The position numbers and the translations under genes are program-made. The notes under the pieces were generated by a model that had not been told where the DNA came from, did no database searches, and saw only the letters and a list, made by a program, of their open reading frames with translations. A stretch of DNA of 48,615 nucleotides from a virus, in IMG/VR virus record IMGVR_UViG_3300027851_000041, positions 1 to 48,615 of that record; one strand, given 5' to 3'. Of the stretch, positions 16,228-22,132 are shown in pieces; the first letter of the stretch is position 1; each line of letters begins with the position of its first letter.

Positions 16228-17225
16228 TGGTTCTCCTTTTGCAGTTCTGCGTGTGTGCGTCTCACACGGAATGCGATTTCCGATTGTGGTTGGGTCAGGA
16301 GGTACTCGACCATGTCCGTATGATCTGGGAACGATGACTTGAATCTGGCCATTAAAGCTCCCAGTTCTTTACCTTGTGCGCCTGTCAGGGAGTACACCCA
16401 GGTCCCATTGAACTTCTCCTTGACCTCCTTGATTTTTGCCAATTCTCGTAAAGCGCCTTCGTACTCCTGTGCAAAATCAGGAAAATACAGGAAGATGTAG
16501 TCCATCCAAGTGGATTTATCCTGCGGGTATTTATAATCTACCCGGGGATTCAGTTCCATCCACTTGAGGAACTCGTGATATGTGTGGCGCTTACGGTCCC
16601 TCACCCTAGAGGCATAATTGCGATTCTCCAGAAGATATATCTCCTTGCTGAAGAAATCTGAGTCGACCACGTACTTGAATATATCTTCAAGTGTGTTAAA
16701 CCCTCTCTGAAAGACGCCAGGCGAGAAACCCAGGAATTCCAATGCCAGCAGGTAGTCCTTGGTTAGGCATATTTCTTTGAACTTGTAGTCCCCATCCCGG
16801 ACAGGGAAATAGAGACCATTGTGCTTGTGCGATAGTCCCATCTTGTGGGCGACACGTCCTACCAGATTACCCAGGTCGTTGTAACTGAAGTAGTTGTGAG
16901 CGTACCCAAAAGAGTCTTTGTCGATATAGATCAGGTCGACTTGAAACAGCCCCCCTGATGTCCAGACACCCAAGGATGTGACCGGGCCATTTCGTACAAC
17001 CTCCTCCGCTGACAACGCTTCTGCCGCAACCATTGGCTCCAGCTCCCCGGTGGAGATCAGGATGTCCAAGTCCCCGAACGTCTCCTTGGAAGCATAGGCG
17101 GGGATCGCCTCCACGAGTGACCGAGGGGCCTCCGCCTGTAGTGTCGTAACGGCCCACCTCTCCTTTTCCAGGTAATCAGCCCTGGCAAGTCTTACAGAGG
17201 GTTTGCTTAACGCATTTCCGCCCAT
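16224..17225 (-). CDS. Nucleotidyltransferase-fold protein
   Basis: A 333-residue protein with features of the Pol-beta nucleotidyltransferase superfamily: MGGNAL near the N-terminus, FGDLDILIST (about residues 50-59, the D-x-D metal pair), and a third acidic strand FQVDLIYID (about 94). The remainder is helical. Related phage proteins are annotated as nucleotidyltransferases of unknown substrate; they may modify RNA, DNA ends or a protein. The start follows GGAGGTTGAG. The residues fit an active enzyme, but the target is unknown. Confidence 0.7.
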   Translation of the reverse strand: MGGNALSKPSVRLARADYLEKERWAVTTLQAEAPRSLVEAIPAYASKETFGDLDILISTGELEPMVAAEALSAEEVVRNGPVTSLGVWTSGGLFQVDLIYIDKDSFGYAHNYFSYNDLGNLVGRVAHKMGLSHKHNGLYFPVRDGDYKFKEICLTKDYLLALEFLGFSPGVFQRGFNTLEDIFKYVVDSDFFSKEIYLLENRNYASRVRDRKRHTYHEFLKWMELNPRVDYKYPQDKSTWMDYIFLYFPDFAQEYEGALRELAKIKEVKEKFNGTWVYSLTGAQGKELGALMARFKSSFPDHTDMVEYLLTQPQSEIAFRVRRTHAELQKENQ

Positions 17226-17235
17226 CTCAACCTCC

Positions 17236-17601
17236 TCAATCCATCACGGTGACAACCTTGCCGTCTTTCACGACAACTGCTGTCCCATCTCGTTTGCGTA
17301 ACTTGAAGTCCCCCGCCTTGAGGGCCTGACTACCGCCCATCTGACTCAGGATCTCAGCGCGAATGGCGTCCGTGTCCAACCCAAAGATCCTCTCCAGATA
17401 ACGGAGAACGGCGTGATCGGTGACCCCTCGCACTTCCTCGGTCTTTTGCTTCTCAAGTTGGACGCGGAGGTTGTGGATCTCCTGCTTCTTCGGGCCGAGG
17501 AGCCCGGTGATTCGGGTCTTCTCCCGCTCCAGCGAACGAATCTCAGCTTCCAGATTCGAGATCGCCTGGTTGATGTCCTCTGCGGAAAGCAGGTGTCGCA
17601 T
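17236..17601 (-). CDS. Coiled-coil protein
   Basis: A 121-residue protein with a heptad-rich coiled coil at about residues 5-60 (NLEAEIRSLEREKTRI...NLRVQLEKQK), then a compact domain TDHAVLRYLERIFGLDTDAIRAEIL and a basic beta-like tail (FKLRKRDGTAVVVKDGKVVTVMD). The middle segment resembles phage proteins with a conserved HA[VI]LRYLER sequence of unknown role. The ATG at 17601 follows TTGGAG; an upstream TTG start overlaps that ribosome site and is unlikely. Confidence 0.72.
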   Translation of the reverse strand: MRHLLSAEDINQAISNLEAEIRSLEREKTRITGLLGPKKQEIHNLRVQLEKQKTEEVRGVTDHAVLRYLERIFGLDTDAIRAEILSQMGGSQALKAGDFKLRKRDGTAVVVKDGKVVTVMD

Positions 17602-17635
17602 CTTCAACTCCAAAAAATCATCGTTGCTCCTGTGG

Positions 17636-17709
17636 TGCCCCTGCCGGGTTTGTCGAAGTTGTTTTAGACCGTCGACGGAGACCGATTCTCCATTACTTTG
17701 GCAGGGGCA
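17636..17709 (-). other. Stem-closed structured element
   Basis: A 10-bp perfect inverted repeat TGCCCCTGCC/GGCAGGGGCA encloses 54 bases containing GGAGA/TCTCC and the palindrome CCGTCGACGG. It fills most of the gap between the 48-residue gene and the coiled-coil gene. It does not fold as a tRNA despite a chance CACCA at the 3' side. It could be a leader or processing structure. Confidence 0.5.
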
Positions 17710-17720
17710 TTGACCATCAA

Positions 17721-17867
17721 TCAGATGCCGGTGTAACCACTCGGCTTCTTCACTTCATAATCCATGATCGCCCGCTCACGGTCGGGCTGACAGAACTGCT
17801 TGCGGATCGCCTTCGGCATCTTGCCCTTGTACAAGGTGATCATCATCGTTTTGTGTTGATGTTTCAT
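17721..17867 (-). CDS. 48-residue protein overlapping the gene upstream
   Basis: Starts MKHQHKTMMITLYKGKMPKAI and ends in a YEVKKPSGYTGI tail. ATG 17867 follows AAGGACTCGAAG, a fair ribosome site. Composition looks like a real small basic protein, with C/Q/D/R patterning (RKQFCQPDRERAIMDYE). It overlaps the last 92 bases of the frame at 17776-18018 in another reading frame. Either both are genuine or the upstream frame ends through a shift. Confidence 0.6.
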   Translation of the reverse strand: MKHQHKTMMITLYKGKMPKAIRKQFCQPDRERAIMDYEVKKPSGYTGI

Positions 17868-18018
17868 TCTTCGAGTCCTTATATCGTTTGAGCCGCTCGC
17901 GGTTGCGAAGGGCTTTCTTCTTGGCTGCTTGCAGAGCTTTGATGTTGGGGCTGTCCCCGTACCTCTGCACCAAGATGGCTTTCCTGATGCTCCGCTTCTG
18001 TCCCTCAGTGAGTCTCAA
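17776..18018 (-). CDS. 80-residue basic protein (TTG start)
   Basis: The N-terminal 50 residues are basic and helical (MRLTEGQKRSIRKAILVQRYG...AAKKKALRNRERLKRYKD), as in small nucleic-acid-binding proteins. The last 30 residues (STQNDDDHLVQGQDAEGD...) look unlike the rest and coincide with the 48-residue gene in another frame. The TTG start at 18018 has a strong GGGAGG five bases upstream and overlaps the previous stop (TTGA). No family recognised. Confidence 0.6.
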   Translation of the reverse strand: MRLTEGQKRSIRKAILVQRYGDSPNIKALQAAKKKALRNRERLKRYKDSKNETSTQNDDDHLVQGQDAEGDPQAVLSARP

Positions 18019-18251
18019 CGAACCCTCCCTGACAACGGAAGAGTTCGCATCGTCTCCGGGTCGTCGTAGATCCTCTCATCAAGGATCTCCAGACCCCATA
18101 CTGCCTTGAGCGTAACTGGGTGGCCGTACAGCGGACGGCCCCCAGTCCTTGTGCTCACCTTCTCCGCTCGGGCAATCGGCTTACCCTTAAACGGTCCCGC
18201 TGACGGGCAAATCTCGATGGATTCCCCAATTCTTCTGAGAACTGCGTGCAT
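18015..18251 (-). CDS. 78-residue protein of unknown function
   Basis: Starts MHAVLRRIGESIEICPSAGP, then a basic stretch KGKPIARAEKVSTRTGGRPLYGHPVTLKAVW and an acidic end (LDERIYDDPETM). ATG 18251 follows CCAGGAATCAA. It overlaps the C-terminal part of the KTSC gene by 65 bases in another frame, a longer overlap than usual here. No family recognised. Confidence 0.6.
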   Translation of the reverse strand: MHAVLRRIGESIEICPSAGPFKGKPIARAEKVSTRTGGRPLYGHPVTLKAVWGLEILDERIYDDPETMRTLPLSGRVR

Positions 18252-18489
18252 TTTGATTCCTGGTTGGTAGGGCAAATGGGTCACGGTCCAACCGGGTGTA
18301 ACGATACCGGCCCTTCACCTGGCGATGAAAGGTCGAGCCCACGGATTCGGCCTTCTCCAACATCTGATAGACGTCGTAGGGCGTGCCCTCGTAGCTGTAC
18401 GCTACACCCGACTTGAATTGAACGTAGAGGGTGCCGTCCTGGTAACCAATACGCTCAATGGTCGACGAAACAACATGGGTTGAGATCAT
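18187..18489 (-). CDS. KTSC-domain protein
   Basis: A 100-residue protein whose first 70 residues match the KTSC domain: SSTIERIGYQDGTLYVQFKSG, then YEGTPYDVYQMLEKAESVGSTFHRQVKGRY. KTSC is a small beta-rich domain found alone or fused to lysyl-tRNA synthetase; its function is unknown. The ribosome site AGGAGGTTCAA is strong. The last 30 residues (PFALPTRNQNARSS...) lie beyond the domain and overlap the next gene, so they may be a junction product. Confidence 0.8.
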   Translation of the reverse strand: MISTHVVSSTIERIGYQDGTLYVQFKSGVAYSYEGTPYDVYQMLEKAESVGSTFHRQVKGRYRYTRLDRDPFALPTRNQNARSSQKNWGIHRDLPVSGTV

Positions 18490-18498
18490 TTGAACCTC

Positions 18499-18714
18499 CT
18501 AGCTTGTGTCGAGGGTCTCGACAGGGGTGGCAGCCTCAAGTGCGGCAGCCTTCAGATCAGCCCAGATGTCCGAGTCCGCTAGAAACGAGGCATCAAGGCC
18601 GTTACAGCACAGCGACAGGAATACAGTTTCAACCTCCTCGTCTTCGAACCACGGTTGAAGAAAATCGACCTCCGCCTGGAAGTCGAGCCCGATGAACTGG
18701 AAAGTGATGTGCAT
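18499..18714 (-). CDS. 71-residue acidic protein, predicted leaderless mRNA
   Basis: Starts MHITFQFIGLDFQAEVDFLQ and is strongly acidic (FEDEEVETV, DSDIWADLKAAALEAATP). No family recognised; the size and charge resemble phage inhibitors or DNA-mimic proteins, but that is speculation. There is no ribosome site upstream of ATG 18714. Instead the -10 of promoter P3 ends six bases before the A of the ATG, so the mRNA probably begins at the start codon. It ends in TAG, followed by the ribosome site of the KTSC gene. Confidence 0.65.
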   Translation of the reverse strand: MHITFQFIGLDFQAEVDFLQPWFEDEEVETVFLSLCCNGLDASFLADSDIWADLKAAALEAATPVETLDTS

Positions 18715-18720
18715 GGCTAT

Positions 18721-18749
18721 ACTTTAGTACATGCAGTACATTGTGGCAA
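18721..18749 (-). promoter_or_regulatory. Phage promoter P3 (TTGCCA-N17-TAAAGT)
   Basis: -35 TTGCCA at 18749-18744, -10 TAAAGT at 18726-18721, 17 bp apart, with ATGTAC before the -10. Predicted transcription start is 18714 or 18715, on the initiation codon of the next gene. It should drive the KTSC to nucleotidyltransferase genes and possibly beyond. Confidence 0.8.
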
Positions 18750-18750
18750 C

Positions 18751-18978
18751 TTAATCCCAAGCCCACGTAGACACGATCCGATTACCGACGCCGAGCTTGA
18801 CGGTACCGATCTGCATGCCAGTCTCGGCGTGCGACAGCTCAATGACGTCCCGGGGGTGACCCTCCAGGAGCGCGAGCTGGGTGCAGCGTGGGATTGCCGT
18901 GTCGAGTCTGGCGTACCGCCGTGACCAGACAGGCTTGTTACCTCTCAACAGGGTTGCAACGAGGTTTCGTTGGCTCAT
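18751..18978 (-). CDS. 75-residue protein of unknown function
   Basis: Starts MSQRNLVATLLRGNKPVWSR, basic at the N-terminus, with a PRDVIELSHAETG segment and a C-terminal VSTWAWD. It follows the ArdA C-terminal half by a few bases, with TGGAGTTAGCG as ribosome site, and is the last gene before promoter P3. No family recognised. Confidence 0.65.
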   Translation of the reverse strand: MSQRNLVATLLRGNKPVWSRRYARLDTAIPRCTQLALLEGHPRDVIELSHAETGMQIGTVKLGVGNRIVSTWAWD

Positions 18979-18981
18979 TCG

Positions 18982-19215
18982 CTAACTCCAGAAAAAGTGG
19001 TGGTCGTGCTCGACCATGTCGCCGTTGAGGCGGATGTCCCGACCGTAGGCCTGGAAGTCGATGTAGTTGCGCAGCTGCTCGGGCACATCGGCCAGCGCGC
19101 CTGTCTCGTCCAGGAAGTCCTCAGCCATCGCAGCCCAGGATTCATACTCCCCGCGGTACTTGTTATTGAAGTCTTCCTCATCCCAACCATCGAATAGGGC
19201 AAGGAAGGCGTTCAC
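18982..19215 (-). CDS. ardA: ArdA antirestriction protein, C-terminal half
   Basis: 77 codons continuing directly in frame from the amber codon at 19218-19216. It opens (GTG)NAFLALFDGWDEEDFNNKYR, then GEYESWAAMAEDFLDE, VPEQLRNYIDFQAYGRDI and the DNA-mimic-like ending LNGDMVEHDHHFFWS, all matching the C-terminal half of ArdA, which carries the dimer interface. The GTG directly after the stop has GAGGA four bases upstream, so the half could be made by reinitiation. Read through the amber, the protein would be 164 residues, the usual ArdA length. ArdA blocks type I restriction enzymes by mimicking DNA. Confidence 0.8.
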   Translation of the reverse strand: MNAFLALFDGWDEEDFNNKYRGEYESWAAMAEDFLDETGALADVPEQLRNYIDFQAYGRDIRLNGDMVEHDHHFFWS

Positions 19216-19476
19216 CTAGTCCTCGCCATACTTACCGTAAGCCTCCATCACGTCCCAACAAGATTCGCTGATCCAGCACTCCCCGATCAAACCCTTGGGG
19301 ATACCCTCCCAGTCCTGAAACATGAACTCAGGGTCGTGCTCGACCTTGTGCAGCTTGGCGCAGGCCTTGTAGAACTCTGTCCGACTTTCATAATCGGACA
19401 GGTTCAACCATTTGCCACGGAGGCTGCCGCTGTTGTAGGCGGCATAGGTGCCGACATACACCCTCATCTCGACCAT
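19216..19476 (-). CDS. ardA: ArdA antirestriction protein, N-terminal half ending in TAG
   Basis: 86 residues matching the ArdA N-terminal half: MRVYVGTYAAYNSGSLRGKW, LNLSDYES, KACAKLHKVEHDPEFMFQDW and EGIPKGLIGE, with an acidic surface typical of this B-form DNA mimic. It ends at TAG (19218-19216) after YGKYGED, and the reading frame then continues without shift into the C-terminal half. No sequence is missing around the stop, so it looks like a single-base change or a functional stop-start split. ATG 19476 lies behind CGGAGTATTGATC, the junction sequence it shares with the next gene upstream. Confidence 0.82.
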   Translation of the reverse strand: MVEMRVYVGTYAAYNSGSLRGKWLNLSDYESRTEFYKACAKLHKVEHDPEFMFQDWEGIPKGLIGECWISESCWDVMEAYGKYGED

Positions 19477-19478
19477 GA

Positions 19479-19853
19479 TCAATACTCCGACGTGAGCATC
19501 ACCACGAACCGACCCTCGTCAGCCAGCGACAGGTAGAGACGGATCTCGTCGAGAGGGAAGTCGCTGTACTCGACAGCCTGTGTTGCATAGGTGATGTGGG
19601 CCGGGTCATCGTCCGTGATGGAGAAAAGGCCGCTGCCCCCAGGCTGTCCCGCATACCGGACCAAGGCGAAGGTCTCCCGCTTACGCTTGAGCGTCGGCAG
19701 GTAGGACCAGATCATGTCCATGAGCCAGTACGCCTTCGCGTTGTCGGCCAGGTATTTGACCCCGTCCGTCATCAGCAGCCCGGGCAGAAACATGTAATAA
19801 TTCTCAGTACCGTAGAAGGTGCCGAGACTGTCCTTCAATTCTTGCGCATCCAT
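19479..19853 (-). CDS. 124-residue protein of unknown function
   Basis: Starts MDAQELKDSLGTFYGTENYYM and is aromatic-rich, with LLMTDGVKYLADNAKAYWLMD and a C-terminal FVVMLTSEY. The LMTDGV..LA..A.AYWL..I pattern is shared by a family of small phage and plasmid proteins (often DUF6876-like), function unknown. The gene ends SEY-stop in the junction GGAGTATTGATCATG, which doubles as ribosome site of ardA. Its own start lies in an identical junction. Confidence 0.68.
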   Translation of the reverse strand: MDAQELKDSLGTFYGTENYYMFLPGLLMTDGVKYLADNAKAYWLMDMIWSYLPTLKRKRETFALVRYAGQPGGSGLFSITDDDPAHITYATQAVEYSDFPLDEIRLYLSLADEGRFVVMLTSEY

Positions 19854-19855
19854 GA

Positions 19856-20236
19856 TCAATACTCCGTAGTGAGGTCACCGTTCGGCAGCCGCTTCATGAT
19901 GTCGACGTGTAGTTCTTCGCGCTCCTGCTCGTAGGGGAACTGTTCGTGCATCGCCGTCCAGGCATCGTCGTAGTTGCGGCACTCGCAGACGATGCTTTCG
20001 CGCTCGTATCCTGCATGTTTCACGACGACCCACGGGTTGAGGACGTTGTTGAACGTGTTCAGGAAATCTGTGGCATCTTTCTCTGGGATCAGGACCCAGT
20101 GCCAGGTGTCCGGGTCGCCACCGTCGCGTTGTCGGATCGAGATGAATTGAGACTGTTCACGAACCAGCCAGGGTTGAGCTTGTCCTTCAGGGAGGTCTTC
20201 GACCCAGTCAGGGATCAGTTTCTCGGTGTTGATCAT
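19856..20236 (-). CDS. 126-residue acidic protein of unknown function
   Basis: Starts MINTEKLIPDWVEDLPEGQA, then a tryptophan-rich segment (DTWHWVLIPEKDATDFL), ending VDIMKRLPNGDLTTEY. Overall acidic, as is common for phage accessory inhibitors. Its start is an ATGA overlap with the EKLK-ending gene upstream; its end TEY-stop forms the GGAGTATTGATCATG junction. No family recognised. Confidence 0.65.
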   Translation of the reverse strand: MINTEKLIPDWVEDLPEGQAQPWLVREQSQFISIRQRDGGDPDTWHWVLIPEKDATDFLNTFNNVLNPWVVVKHAGYERESIVCECRNYDDAWTAMHEQFPYEQEREELHVDIMKRLPNGDLTTEY

Positions 20237-20418
20237 TTCAGTTTCTCCTTCGGTTGAAACAGCGGGTCGGCACCGATGAACACCTCATCGGGCACGTTCG
20301 ACCACTCGTTGCGGATAGCGTCGAAGTCGCCGTGAAACCAGCAGTACATAAACTCCATCGGAGAGTCACCACGGTTGGCGAGGGCGTACTCGATTGCGGC
20401 TACGGCTGCGTTGCTCAT
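20233..20418 (-). CDS. 61-residue acidic protein ending in EKLK
   Basis: Starts MSNAAVAAIEYALANRGDSP, then MEFMYCWFHGDFDAIRNEWSNVPDEVFIG. It ends PLFQPKEKLK, where the last codons GGAGAAACTGAAATGA contain both stop and the ribosome site and start of the next gene. It is one of five genes sharing this junction. The motif F-M-x-C-W-x-x-G-D-F is seen in other small phage proteins of unknown role. Confidence 0.68.
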   Translation of the reverse strand: MSNAAVAAIEYALANRGDSPMEFMYCWFHGDFDAIRNEWSNVPDEVFIGADPLFQPKEKLK

Positions 20419-20591
20419 TTCAGTTCCTCCGTCTTCCACTGCTCGATCACGTTCCACCCGTGGCTGCACATCTGATCCTCGACCAGCGACGGATCAACGT
20501 CGCCAAGCTCTTCCGGGGTGAAAACACATACCGCGCACCCCATCAGGCGCAGGGTGTGGCACAGGTCGCTGATGCTTTTCTCGATACTCAT
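20415..20591 (-). CDS. 58-residue protein ending in EELK
   Basis: Starts MSIEKSISDLCHTLRLMGCA, then VCVFTPEELGDVDPSLVEDQMCSHGWNVIEQWKTEELK. The CVFTPEEL..VDP..VED.M...GW..IE pattern recurs in small phage proteins of unknown function. Both ends are ATGA overlaps. The terminal GGAGGAACTGAAATGA is a close variant of the EKLK junction. Confidence 0.7.
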   Translation of the reverse strand: MSIEKSISDLCHTLRLMGCAVCVFTPEELGDVDPSLVEDQMCSHGWNVIEQWKTEELK

Positions 20592-20803
20592 TTCAGTTTC
20601 TCCAGTGCTTCCAACAACTCATCCGGCACCACCTCAACCTTACAAGTCCAAGTTTCAACCTCGGCGTCGCAGTTGCCGGTGAGCAACCCTTCACCGGCTG
20701 CCAAGGTCGGAATGTAGTCGAGACGGTCACGGAGATAGCTCTCCACGTCAGGGGTGTCGACTTCGTACTCAACATCCAACGTCAATCTAAGATGCAATTT
20801 CAT
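20588..20803 (-). CDS. 71-residue protein ending in LEKLK
   Basis: Starts MKLHLRLTLDVEYEVDTPDV, a beta-strand pattern, followed by SYLRDRLDYIPTLAAGEGLLTGNCDAEVETWTCKVEVV. The layout (strand, short helix, strand with alternating V/T) suggests a small alpha/beta protein; related phage proteins are uncharacterised. It ends LLEALEKLK in the shared junction and starts in another copy. Confidence 0.7.
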   Translation of the reverse strand: MKLHLRLTLDVEYEVDTPDVESYLRDRLDYIPTLAAGEGLLTGNCDAEVETWTCKVEVVPDELLEALEKLK

Positions 20804-21042
20804 TTCAGTTTCTCCAGTGCGGTTTGTAGATTGAACAATTCATCGCTCGCTTCTTCACAGAGGAAGTAGCCGCCGTCCTTGTCCTCATTCATGTTGAACA
20901 CAAGGTTGTTGGCCGCACGAACGGCAGCCTTGAGCGCCTCGTGCTCCTTCTTCGCCGCCTCCACGAGCGGCAGCAGTTCGGCTTCCTTGCCCTGTAGATG
21001 GGCGAGGGATTCGACCGTGAAGATGCAGTCTTTGATGGTCAT
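20800..21042 (-). CDS. 80-residue helical protein ending in LEKLK
   Basis: Starts MTIKDCIFTVESLAHLQGKE; residues 15-50 form a likely amphipathic coiled coil (ELLPLVEAAKKEHEALKAAVRAANNL). An acidic segment NMNEDKDGGYFLCEEASDEL follows before the shared LEKLK end. The start at 21042 lies in an ATGA overlap. A 14-residue extension upstream is less likely. Confidence 0.68.
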   Translation of the reverse strand: MTIKDCIFTVESLAHLQGKEAELLPLVEAAKKEHEALKAAVRAANNLVFNMNEDKDGGYFLCEEASDELFNLQTALEKLK

Positions 21043-21326
21043 TTCAGTTTCTCCAAGATTTGCCGACACCCGGGCGCAGCCCACATCTCACCAGGTTGTT
21101 GTCTGTCGTCGAGGTACGGGCTAAGAAGCTGTAGAAACTCCACCGCTTCGAGCAGGGCGGGCATGTTGTTGTGTGCGCATACTGTGAATCGCGCCAGACT
21201 TTCACTTGTAGAAGTGGCGATGATGTCATCCCCGCTCCCAATCGAGTACGTATCTCCGGCGTCTCTACACAGCCAGAGATACTCAAGATACTGATGCGCG
21301 GCATACAGTTCTTCGAGCTTGGTCAT
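21039..21326 (-). CDS. 95-residue protein ending in LEKLK
   Basis: Starts MTKLEELYAAHQYLEYLWLC, then a beta-rich centre with AGDTYSIGSGDDIIATSTSESL. No family recognised. It starts in an ATGA overlap with the amber-containing gene upstream (ribosome site AAGGAGATGCTGG) and ends in the EKLK junction, so it is the first member of the chain. Confidence 0.66.
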   Translation of the reverse strand: MTKLEELYAAHQYLEYLWLCRDAGDTYSIGSGDDIIATSTSESLARFTVCAHNNMPALLEAVEFLQLLSPYLDDRQQPGEMWAAPGCRQILEKLK

Positions 21327-21352
21327 TCCAGCATCTCCTTGAGTTGCATGAG

Positions 21353-21496
21353 CTAGGTGCGGGCCGTTTCTTCATCGACGATCCACACGACGCTTATCCT
21401 CAGCGACCCGTCGATTTGCTCTAAGGTTTCAAACTCCCCCACATAGATCATGTTGCCGTTCATGTCGAGGGCGTACCACTTATTCGTCTTCAGCAT
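21353..21496 (-). CDS. 47-residue protein ending in an early TAG
   Basis: Starts MLKTNKWYALDMNGNMIYVG and runs to ISVVWIVDEETART before TAG at 21355-21353. Beyond the TAG the same frame gives LMQLKEMLE and a TGA that overlaps the next start (ATGA), the usual junction in this block. Read through, the protein would be 57 residues. ATG 21496 follows AAGGGAGAACG and overlaps the Lar-like gene by 17 bases. Either the short tail was lost through a TAG mutation, or the tail is only a ribosome-site spacer. Confidence 0.6.
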   Translation of the reverse strand: MLKTNKWYALDMNGNMIYVGEFETLEQIDGSLRISVVWIVDEETART

Positions 21497-22097
21497 CGTC
21501 GTTCTCCCTTTGTTCCCAGATCGCCGCAGCGGCGCGCACGATGGCGAGGCGGGTGGTCGCGCAAGGGTCCTCTCCGGCAGGCTCTGTTACAGAAACCGAA
21601 AAGTCATGGTTCATGGCCATTGCGTCCTTGACGGTGTCGTCGGTTGGGATGCCCCGCACGGAATCCTTGGTGAGCTCATAGGATCGTTTCCATTCTGGCC
21701 ACTTGTTCGCAATGGCGCTGGCACGTTCAAAATTACTGTTGGGATTTGCAGCGACTTCATGCGCATCCCGCAGCACCTTGGCGCGCTTCCAGTTTCGTTC
21801 TATGCGCTGTGCGTTCAGCGCCCTGGCGTACTGGTTCCAGAACTTCACCGCCTCGGCGATCCGGCCCCGGTAAAAATCCTGCGGCGGCATGTAGAGCAAA
21901 CAGCCTTCGTTCATTGCGCCGTCCTGCGGCCCGAAACGGTCGCCGTTGCTGCACATGATCAGCTTGTCGATGGGGCCGTTTTTGAAATCGTTGCTATGCT
22001 GCCAAAGCTCCGCATCAGCGCCGCACACCGGGCACGGTTCAACATCCATTCCGGCCGGCAGTTCGGCCGGCTTGTACAGTTCCTTGCCTTCTTTCAT
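21480..22097 (-). CDS. Lar-like restriction-alleviation zinc-finger protein
   Basis: A 205-residue protein. The first 80 residues have the Lar-type layout: CPVCGADAELWQHS (about 22-35), a later cysteine cluster (MCSNGD, EGCLLY), then EAVKFWNQYA (about 83-92), equivalent to the Lar E-A-x-x-x-W-N motif. Lar proteins soften type I restriction by stimulating host modification. The 110 residues beyond are extra, basic then acidic (ENDDAEDE end), and of unknown function. It lies in the same block as ArdA. The ribosome site is AAGGAGAAAAGC. Confidence 0.62.
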   Translation of the reverse strand: MKEGKELYKPAELPAGMDVEPCPVCGADAELWQHSNDFKNGPIDKLIMCSNGDRFGPQDGAMNEGCLLYMPPQDFYRGRIAEAVKFWNQYARALNAQRIERNWKRAKVLRDAHEVAANPNSNFERASAIANKWPEWKRSYELTKDSVRGIPTDDTVKDAMAMNHDFSVSVTEPAGEDPCATTRLAIVRAAAAIWEQRENDDAEDE

Positions 22098-22132
22098 TGC
22101 TTTTCTCCTTGCTCAACCAGTGCCGCCTCAAG

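Noticed and set aside
17636-17709. A tRNA ending in CACCA
   Set aside because: The acceptor-like stem is 10 bp and no D-arm, anticodon arm or T-arm of proper size can be formed inside it.
18982-21496. Genome-wide reassignment of TAG to an amino acid
   Set aside because: TAG is the ordinary stop of other genes in the window (for example at 15820, 18499 and 33276), and large genes contain no in-frame TAG.
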